39,837 nucleotides of DNA from Romboutsia weinsteinii (GTDB lineage: Bacteria > Bacillota > Clostridia > Peptostreptococcales > Peptostreptococcaceae): positions 1 through 39,837 of the forward strand of contig NZ_NOJY02000029.1 of NCBI RefSeq assembly GCF_002250835.2. Reading direction: 5' to 3'. The position numbers were made by a program, and so were the translations under genes. Shown here one piece after another: positions 34,666-39,837 of this stretch (position 1 is the stretch's first letter; each line of letters begins with the position of its first letter). Under the pieces are notes generated by a model. The model searched no databases and had not been told where the DNA came from. It saw nothing but the letters and a program-made list of their open reading frames with translations.

Positions 34666-34937
34666 AAAAAAACTCGTCCCCCTATACAAAGGGACGAGTT
34701 CTAATCGCGTTACCACCCTAATTTTGAATATACATAAAATAAATATATTCAACACTCATATAATATAACGGTATTAACCGGCACAGCTTAATAAACTCTA
34801 GTTTTTCAGCCTGCAGCTCAAGAGTGATATTCAACTTTATATAATTTATTGGTTCTCAGCTTACCCAATTCTCTGTAAAATCTTCTAAAGTCTACTGTCT
34901 CTGTCATAGCTTTTAAAAATAATTATTTTTAATTGTT
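34666..34937 (-). promoter_or_regulatory. T-box leader, isoleucine specifier (AUC)
   Basis: On minus: Stem I with ACAGAGAA, specifier segment GAATATCACTCTTGAG (ATC at 34826-34828), T-box AGGGTGGTAACGCG at 34706-34719, and terminator AACTCGTCCC/GGGACGAGTT (34671-34700) with T-run. Uncharged tRNA-Ile should allow read-through into ileS. Confidence 0.93.
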
Positions 34938-34943
34938 AGGAAT

Positions 34944-34972
34944 ATAATATAATAAATTGTTAGAATAGTCAA
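34944..34972 (-). promoter_or_regulatory. Promoter of the ileS T-box leader
   Basis: TTGACT at 34967-34972, 17-base spacer, TATTAT at 34944-34949, directly after the divIVA stop. Confidence 0.75.
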
Positions 34973-34979
34973 TAACCTA

Positions 34980-35516
34980 TTATTCTAAAGTTGTAGCAGC
35001 CTCTATATTATCGTCACTTTCGAACTTATATATACTTGTAGATTCATAAGTACTTATATAACTATCGTCAATGTCTGCAAATATATCATCTACACTTCTT
35101 ATTTCATCTTCTAATAAAGATTTAAATTTATTTCTAAATATTTTAAACTCTTTAACTATAGAATCGTACTCTTTTCTTATTTCTATAACACGATTATTAG
35201 CTTGCTCTATTAATAATCTACCTTTTAGGTCAGCTTCTTCAACTACTATTTGTGCCTTTTTATTAGCCGCACTGCAAGTATCTTCTGCTGCGCTTTGAGC
35301 TGTTATTAATGTCGCTTTTAAAGTTTCTTCTATATTTTCATATTTGTTTATTTGGTCTTGATATAATCTTACTTTTTCTTTAAGTTCTAGGTTTTCTCTG
35401 TATAAATTTTCAAAGTCTTCTTTTACTATATCTAAAAATTCATCTACATCTTCTTCCTTATACCCTCTAAGACTTCTCTTGAACTCTTTATTTTCTATTT
35501 CTATTGGAGTTATCAT
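34980..35516 (-). CDS. divIVA: DivIVA-family cell-pole/division protein
   Basis: Coiled-coil scaffold that binds curved membrane at poles and division sites. The N-terminal membrane-binding part ITPIEIENKEFKRSLRGY and EEDVDEFLDIVKEDFE is typical, followed by coiled coil to about residue 150 and an acidic tail; 178 residues. ATG at 35516 with GGAGGGG, 11 bases after ylmH. Last gene of the division-associated unit; no terminator precedes the ileS promoter, so some read-through is likely. Confidence 0.93.
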   Translation of the reverse strand: MITPIEIENKEFKRSLRGYKEEDVDEFLDIVKEDFENLYRENLELKEKVRLYQDQINKYENIEETLKATLITAQSAAEDTCSAANKKAQIVVEEADLKGRLLIEQANNRVIEIRKEYDSIVKEFKIFRNKFKSLLEDEIRSVDDIFADIDDSYISTYESTSIYKFESDDNIEAATTLE

Positions 35517-35527
35517 TTATTCCCCTC

Positions 35528-36313
35528 CTACACTATTATCTTTGCTTGGACTTTTATTTTACCTTTTTTAGTAATGTCCCCAATTTGAGTTACCTTTGCT
35601 CTTCCCTTACCTCTTACAGATATCAATGACTCATCTTTGATAATCTTTGATGGTGATGTTACTTTTTCATAGTCTACATACACTTTATCTGCAGAAATAT
35701 ATTTTAAACTATCCTGTCTAGATATATTATAAATTCCACTTACAATACAATCTAATCTCTCCGAAGATACGGTAAAGGATATATCTTTATAATTTGGAGG
35801 ATTATATACTATTTCTTCTTTAGAAATTTCCTTCACGGTAACACTATTTCTTGATATTTTATCTAGATTCATAACTATAAAATCACAAATATCACTACTA
35901 GTTATTACCTGTGCAAAGTTCTCATGTATTATTATATCTCCTACTTTTTCTCTTTTTATACCTAGACTCATTAACGCACCTAGGTAATCTTTGTGAGATA
36001 TACTTTTAAACTTAAAATTACCTTCTATATGTATAAATCTCAGACTGTTTTCTATATCTTCATACTCCATATAAAAAGGATATATAAATATAGAACTTCT
36101 TTCTGATTCATCATATCCGCCATCTACAGTATATTTTATATCGCTATTTGAGTTTAATATCGCTACTGCATTTCTTATCTCATGAGGATTTAGAAACTCA
36201 GTGTATTTAACATCATAATTTTTCATACTACTATTGGCTTTATCTATAACTTTATACATTTTATTTTTTAATTCAATGTCTTTTATATGATTAGTTAATT
36301 TTAGCTTGTCCAT
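35528..36313 (-). CDS. ylmH: YlmH S4-domain RNA-binding protein
   Basis: 261-residue protein of the YlmH family with an N-terminal unique domain and a C-terminal S4 RNA-binding domain (about residues 184-245: SSERLDCIVSGIYNISRQ, then VYVDYEKVTSPSK). It sits in the ylmE-sepF-yggT-ylmH-divIVA order known from Gram-positive bacteria. In Bacillus it binds the ribosome and has been tied to ribosome quality control, so it may work in the same process as the rqcH at the left edge. ATG at 36313 with AAGGTG, 9 bases after yggT. Confidence 0.92.
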   Translation of the reverse strand: MDKLKLTNHIKDIELKNKMYKVIDKANSSMKNYDVKYTEFLNPHEIRNAVAILNSNSDIKYTVDGGYDESERSSIFIYPFYMEYEDIENSLRFIHIEGNFKFKSISHKDYLGALMSLGIKREKVGDIIIHENFAQVITSSDICDFIVMNLDKISRNSVTVKEISKEEIVYNPPNYKDISFTVSSERLDCIVSGIYNISRQDSLKYISADKVYVDYEKVTSPSKIIKDESLISVRGKGRAKVTQIGDITKKGKIKVQAKIIV

Positions 36314-36322
36314 ATTTACACC

Positions 36323-36583
36323 TTATAATAAAATCACAAAAATAAACCTTCTTGCTAGATTTATTAGTAATATAGATATTACTGGAGTAAAATCTATAGG
36401 TCCGTTTATGTATTTATACATAACATTTCTTATTGGATATTGTATAGGATCTGTTATTGTTGTAAGTATTTCATATACCTTATTTTGAGTACCTCCTGGT
36501 ACCCAAGTCATAAGACATTGAGCTAATATTGCAAATGACAGTATTCCTAATATCTTATTTATCGCGATTGCTATTGTTAACAT
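36323..36583 (-). CDS. yggT: YggT-family membrane protein
   Basis: 86-residue membrane protein with two hydrophobic segments (about residues 2-24 and 62-84) and the family stretch TDPIQYPIRNVMYKY. Function is not settled; the family is regularly found with sepF and division genes in Gram-positive bacteria. ATG at 36583 with AAAGGGG, 15 bases after sepF. Confidence 0.9.
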   Translation of the reverse strand: MLTIAIAINKILGILSFAILAQCLMTWVPGGTQNKVYEILTTITDPIQYPIRNVMYKYINGPIDFTPVISILLINLARRFIFVILL

Positions 36584-36598
36584 GTAATAACCCCTTTA

Positions 36599-37069
36599 TT
36601 ATTTATTTTGCCAAGGGAAAAGAGCTTTACTTTCTAGTTCTTTTTTCATATTGGCATCTATATCAACATTGTTTGGAGCTAGTATAAATATTGCCTTAGA
36701 TACTTTTTGCATGCTTCCTTCTAGTACATATACTGCACCATGCATAAAGTTAAATATTGATTTACGAGTAGCAGCATCATCTAATAATCCTTCTAGATTT
36801 ACTATGACTGCTCTTCTTTGCTTTAAGTGATCTGCTATAGCAGTTACCTCGTCATATTTCTTAGGTTCCACTATTACAACCTTCATTTGTCCTGTTGTAT
36901 GTAAGTTTACAATTTTACTTGCCTGTGATGAAGTCATTGCACTAAATTGGCTACCTATTTCTTCATCACTATCAATTTCCTCAACACCTTCATTGTAATC
37001 TTCTTCATCGTAATCTTCTTCATCATCAACTATCCAATTTTTAAACTTAGATAATATTCCGTCTCCCAT
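36599..37069 (-). CDS. sepF: Cell division protein SepF
   Basis: SepF binds FtsZ filaments and the membrane at the division septum. The protein starts with the amphipathic helix typical of SepF (MGDGILSKFKNWIV), then an acidic linker (residues about 16-40) and the globular domain with LHTTGQMKVVIVEPKKYDEV and RRAVIVNLEGLLDDAATRKS. An in-frame ATG at 37129 would add 20 residues and overlap ylmE, but AAGGAGGA stands directly before the ATG at 37069, which also gives the right helix at the N-terminus (156 residues). Confidence 0.94.
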   Translation of the reverse strand: MGDGILSKFKNWIVDDEEDYDEEDYNEGVEEIDSDEEIGSQFSAMTSSQASKIVNLHTTGQMKVVIVEPKKYDEVTAIADHLKQRRAVIVNLEGLLDDAATRKSIFNFMHGAVYVLEGSMQKVSKAIFILAPNNVDIDANMKKELESKALFPWQNK

Positions 37070-37085
37070 TTTAATATCCTCCTTA

Positions 37086-37799
37086 TTAATTTTTATTATA
37101 ATTTCTTTCTCCAAATATTGATGTTCCAACTCTAACTATAGTAGATCCTTCTTCTATAGCTATATCATAATCTCCACTCATTCCCATAGATAAAGTTCTC
37201 ATATCTATATCAGGTATATTTAGACTATCAATCTTTATTGATAAATCTTTAAGTCTTTTAAATACACTTCTTATTTCATCCTTATCGTCAATAAAAGGAG
37301 CCATAGTCATAAGACCTTTGATTTTTATGTTTTTGTAGTTATTTGATACATCATTTATAAATTCTACAACATCTTCTTCATCAAGTCCATGCTTGCTTTC
37401 TTCTTTTGAAATATTTACTTGTACTAAACAATTAATACTTCTTCCAATTTTTTCAGCACGATTTTGTATCTCTTCACATAACGCTATTCTATCTAGAGAG
37501 TGTATCATATGTACTTTATCAATTATGTACTTTACCTTATTAGTCTGTAGGCTACCTATTTGGTGCCATCTTACAGCATCACCTATAACTTGATATTTCC
37601 TAGATAATTCTTGAGGTTTATTTTCTCCAACATCTGTTATACCTTCTTCTATCGCCTCATAAATTGCATCTACATCTACAGTTTTAGTGACTGCTAATAA
37701 GGTGATGTCATCCTTTGATCTATTTGATTTTTTAGCTTCACAATCAATTTTTGTTCTTATCACTGATAAATTTTCTTTAATAGATCCCAAATTTGTCAC
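37086..37799 (-). CDS. ylmE: YlmE/YggS pyridoxal phosphate homeostasis protein
   Basis: Single-domain PLP-binding protein (alanine racemase fold) that controls free pyridoxal phosphate and amino acid balance. The PLP lysine is in LLAVTKTVD near residue 37; GENKPQEL, WHQIGSLQTNKVKYI and MGMSGDYDIAIEEGSTIVRVG match the family. 237 residues. The start is a GTG at 37799, immediately after the stop of the HlyD-type gene and with only a weak ribosome site, so translation is probably coupled to that gene. Confidence 0.93.
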   Translation of the reverse strand: MTNLGSIKENLSVIRTKIDCEAKKSNRSKDDITLLAVTKTVDVDAIYEAIEEGITDVGENKPQELSRKYQVIGDAVRWHQIGSLQTNKVKYIIDKVHMIHSLDRIALCEEIQNRAEKIGRSINCLVQVNISKEESKHGLDEEDVVEFINDVSNNYKNIKIKGLMTMAPFIDDKDEIRSVFKRLKDLSIKIDSLNIPDIDMRTLSMGMSGDYDIAIEEGSTIVRVGTSIFGERNYNKN

Positions 37800-39029
37800 C
37801 TACTCTATTCTCATATTTTTATTTATGCTATTAGGTTTTAATATTATTCTGTCATATAAGTCAACACTATTGATTCCATTAATATTATTAGTGTAGTAAT
37901 CTACAAACACATAATCATCATTTTCATAAACTATCCCATCTAATTCTACAAAATTTACTTTCTGTGATTCTTCATCTACTACGTAAACTCCCTGTTTATC
38001 ATCTACTACATCAATAGCACTTTTAGCTATCTTCAAACCTTCTACTTGCTTATATATTATATCAAATTCTTCTACTCTTGTATCATAAATTGCAATATTT
38101 TGGTTAGTTATTTTCAATATAATAACATTATTTTCTCCATCTTTATACATTTTGAATACATTAGCTTCAGTATTTTGGTCGTTAAATCTTAAAATAATAC
38201 TCTTATCTTGCTCAAAGTTTTTCGCTTCTTTATCATTTACATATAAAGCAACATATGTACTATAGTTATTTATCACTCTAATTACTGGTTCATTTTCATT
38301 TACAGCATCACCTTTCTCATTTGCTACTGTAAATTTATTTTCGGCTTTATTGATATCATCTTTAGTTAAATTATCAATTTTATCATAACTATATTTATCT
38401 TCATTTCCATCAAATTTAAAAGATACAATACCAGATATTTCAGAAGATAAATTAGATACGTTTTTTTCCAAATTTTTGTTCAATATTTCCTTTTGTTTTT
38501 CTTTGGTTTCAAGTCTCTTTGAATCAATATCGTTGTTTAGTAATCTATTTCTCTCATCTATTAAGCTATTTAAGTTGTCCTTATTTTCACTTACTACGCT
38601 ATAGCTATTATATAGTAACCCTGACTGTACTTTATTACTTATATTATCTATATCTTTATTTAATTTAATTATCTCTGATTTAGATATATTACTTTCACCA
38701 TTTTTTAACTTATCAATTTCCGTATTTAACGCTTCTATGTCATTATCTATATTTGAACTTATATTATTTCGATATACTTTGGCAACCTCTTGAGACTTTT
38801 TAATTCTTTCTCCTTCTTCAACTAGTAAATCCAAGCTGCCCTTACTATTAGATTTCACTATGTGCTCTTCTCTAATGATTAGTCCTTTTGTTTTAATCTT
38901 AGCTTCAAATTTCTCATTTTCTAAAGTTGCAACTTCAATATTTTTACTTATTAAAGATATTACTAGATGAAATGATATATAAATAAAAACTCCAAGTAGT
39001 AATAGATTTGAGTATTTTATTTTCCTCAA
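37800..39029 (-). CDS. HlyD-type membrane-fusion adaptor protein
   Basis: 409-residue protein with one N-terminal membrane anchor (about residues 9-28), the KGLIIREEHIV and GSLDLLVEEGERIKKSQEVAKVY pieces of a barrel-sandwich (biotinyl-lipoyl-like) domain near 50-90, a long charged coiled coil (about 95-190), the returning half of the barrel (SGIVSFKFDGNEDKYSYD) and beta-rich C-terminal domains. That is the plan of HlyD/MacA adaptors. No ABC exporter is adjacent. It is the first visible gene of the ylmE-sepF unit, next to division genes. Its role may be in envelope assembly, but this is open. Confidence 0.82.
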   Translation of the reverse strand: MRKIKYSNLLLLGVFIYISFHLVISLISKNIEVATLENEKFEAKIKTKGLIIREEHIVKSNSKGSLDLLVEEGERIKKSQEVAKVYRNNISSNIDNDIEALNTEIDKLKNGESNISKSEIIKLNKDIDNISNKVQSGLLYNSYSVVSENKDNLNSLIDERNRLLNNDIDSKRLETKEKQKEILNKNLEKNVSNLSSEISGIVSFKFDGNEDKYSYDKIDNLTKDDINKAENKFTVANEKGDAVNENEPVIRVINNYSTYVALYVNDKEAKNFEQDKSIILRFNDQNTEANVFKMYKDGENNVIILKITNQNIAIYDTRVEEFDIIYKQVEGLKIAKSAIDVVDDKQGVYVVDEESQKVNFVELDGIVYENDDYVFVDYYTNNINGINSVDLYDRIILKPNSINKNMRIE

Positions 39030-39221
39030 GATTTCACCTCCTTAAAATTCCTATGATTTAGTTAAATACTCTATATTACTTCTTCAGATTCCTCTAGAAT
39101 TCCTTTTTTTAATAAATAATTTCAGAACAATTATATACTTTGTTTTATAGTGTATCAATTATACAAATTTTATATCCTTTACTAGTTTCCAATTAAATAG
39201 TTACTATATTTTTACATAAAA

Positions 39222-39249
39222 ATAGCTCTTAAGTATACTCAAGAGCTAT
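39222..39249 (-). terminator. Terminator after the AGCS symporter gene
   Basis: ATAGCTCTT/AAGAGCTAT (39222-39230 with 39241-39249), 10-base loop, then TTTTTA on minus, 12 bases past the stop. Confidence 0.85.
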
Positions 39250-39261
39250 CTTATTTATTAT

Positions 39262-39837
39262 CTATTTTATAGTTTCCTTATTTTTTTCTTCCCAGAAGTC
39301 AGCATTTTTTATACCTAGCTTAATTGGATCAAATCTAATTTGATCTCTTGGTACACCAGCTTTCATTTGCTTCTCGTAATCATTAAAGCACTTCATAGCT
39401 ACATTAGATAATGCAAGTATTGCTATTATATTTAACCACGCCATAGCCCCAACACCTATATCGCCAAGAGTCCATGCTAAATTTGCTGTTTTTACACATC
39501 CAAATGCTGTCATAAATAATAAACAAGCTCTTAATATATTAGTCAATATCTTACTACTACTTCCACTAGTTATCTTCTTAGATATATAAACTAAGTTAAC
39601 TTCCGCTATATAATAATATGCCATTATAGTTGTAAACGCAAAGAAAAATAATGCTATAGCCACAAATGCTGATCCAAATCCTGATCCAGGCATTAAGGTA
39701 TCTACTGCTGTTTGAGTGTATACAGGACCTATCTCAACACCTTTTAAATTTTCAACTATAAGTCCTCCAGCATTATCGTATACATTATAACTACCTGTCA
39801 TTAATATCATAAATCCAGTAGCAGAGCATACTAGTAA
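39262..39837 (-). CDS. Sodium:alanine symporter (AGCS family), N-terminal part outside window
   Basis: C-terminal 191 residues of an AGCS family sodium-coupled alanine/glycine importer. The frame is open to the window edge (LLVCSATGFMILMTGSYN), so the ATG at 39810 is internal. The helix-rich end with GFGSAFVAIALFFFAFTTIM, the AEVNLVYISKK loop and NLAWTLGDIGVGAMAWLNI is typical, including the familiar WTLGD stretch. A full member would be about 450-480 residues. A terminator follows directly, so it is the last gene of its unit. Confidence 0.92.
   Translation of the reverse strand, partial: LLVCSATGFMILMTGSYNVYDNAGGLIVENLKGVEIGPVYTQTAVDTLMPGSGFGSAFVAIALFFFAFTTIMAYYYIAEVNLVYISKKITSGSSSKILTNILRACLLFMTAFGCVKTANLAWTLGDIGVGAMAWLNIIAILALSNVAMKCFNDYEKQMKAGVPRDQIRFDPIKLGIKNADFWEEKNKETIK

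Noticed and set aside
37070..37129. Longer SepF start overlapping ylmE
   Set aside because: AAGGAGGA directly precedes the ATG at 37069, and the SepF amphipathic helix begins there.

Overview
The window is AT-rich (about 30% GC by eye) and reads as a chromosome segment of a low-GC anaerobic Firmicute. The layout and families fit the Clostridia, most likely the Peptostreptococcaceae (relatives of Clostridioides, Paraclostridium or Terrisporobacter). Supporting signs are T-box leaders, PyrR-type leaders, strong AAGGAGG ribosome sites, SepF/DivIVA division genes, a selenocysteine formate dehydrogenase and a rubredoxin. There is no phage, transposon, CRISPR array, rRNA or tRNA. Almost every gene is on the minus strand; only the partial rqcH (left edge) and a tetR-rubredoxin pair are on plus.

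Left part (1-13.4 kb), mostly housekeeping: the end of rqcH; an orphan BMP-type nucleoside-binding lipoprotein; an AbgT transporter with an M20 amidohydrolase; a pyrimidine salvage unit (pyrR, uraA) in which each gene has its own PyrR-binding leader; lspA-rluD; a polysaccharide deacetylase, a TraR/DksA zinc-finger protein and a DUF5665 membrane protein; then mtnN-trpS under a tryptophan (UGG) T-box, and a small Cro/C1-type regulator.

Middle (13.4-23.4 kb), the most interesting part: ten co-directional genes that together resemble the poorly understood ydjXYZ-ynjABCDEF cluster of Escherichia coli. In transcription order they encode a three-domain rhodanese lipoprotein (YnjE-like), a small unknown membrane protein, a two-domain rhodanese lipoprotein, a TVP38/TMEM64 membrane protein, a CCG-type iron-sulfur protein, a second TVP38 protein, a CDP-alcohol phosphatidyltransferase (YnjF-like), and a complete ABC importer (binding lipoprotein, two permeases, ATPase). 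The first TVP38 gene appears to start at a rare ATT codon, behind a leader in which one C-rich strand can pair either with an upstream G-rich strand or with the ribosome binding site. Surface sulfurtransferases, lipid-type membrane proteins, a redox protein and an importer in one module suggest uptake and processing of an unknown, possibly sulfur-containing, compound; this is inference.

Next to it (23.6-27.1 kb) lie fdhD and fdhF, encoding a formate dehydrogenase whose in-frame TGA is followed at once by a bacterial SECIS hairpin. The enzyme is one 898-residue selenoprotein, not two broken pieces.

Right part (27.3-39.8 kb): degV facing a divergent tetR, with a GC-rich palindrome just downstream of the degV promoter; rubredoxin; a second AbgT transporter; ileS under an isoleucine (AUC) T-box; the cell-division-associated set divIVA-ylmH-yggT-sepF-ylmE; a membrane-anchored HlyD-type adaptor; and the C-terminal part of a sodium:alanine symporter cut by the window edge.
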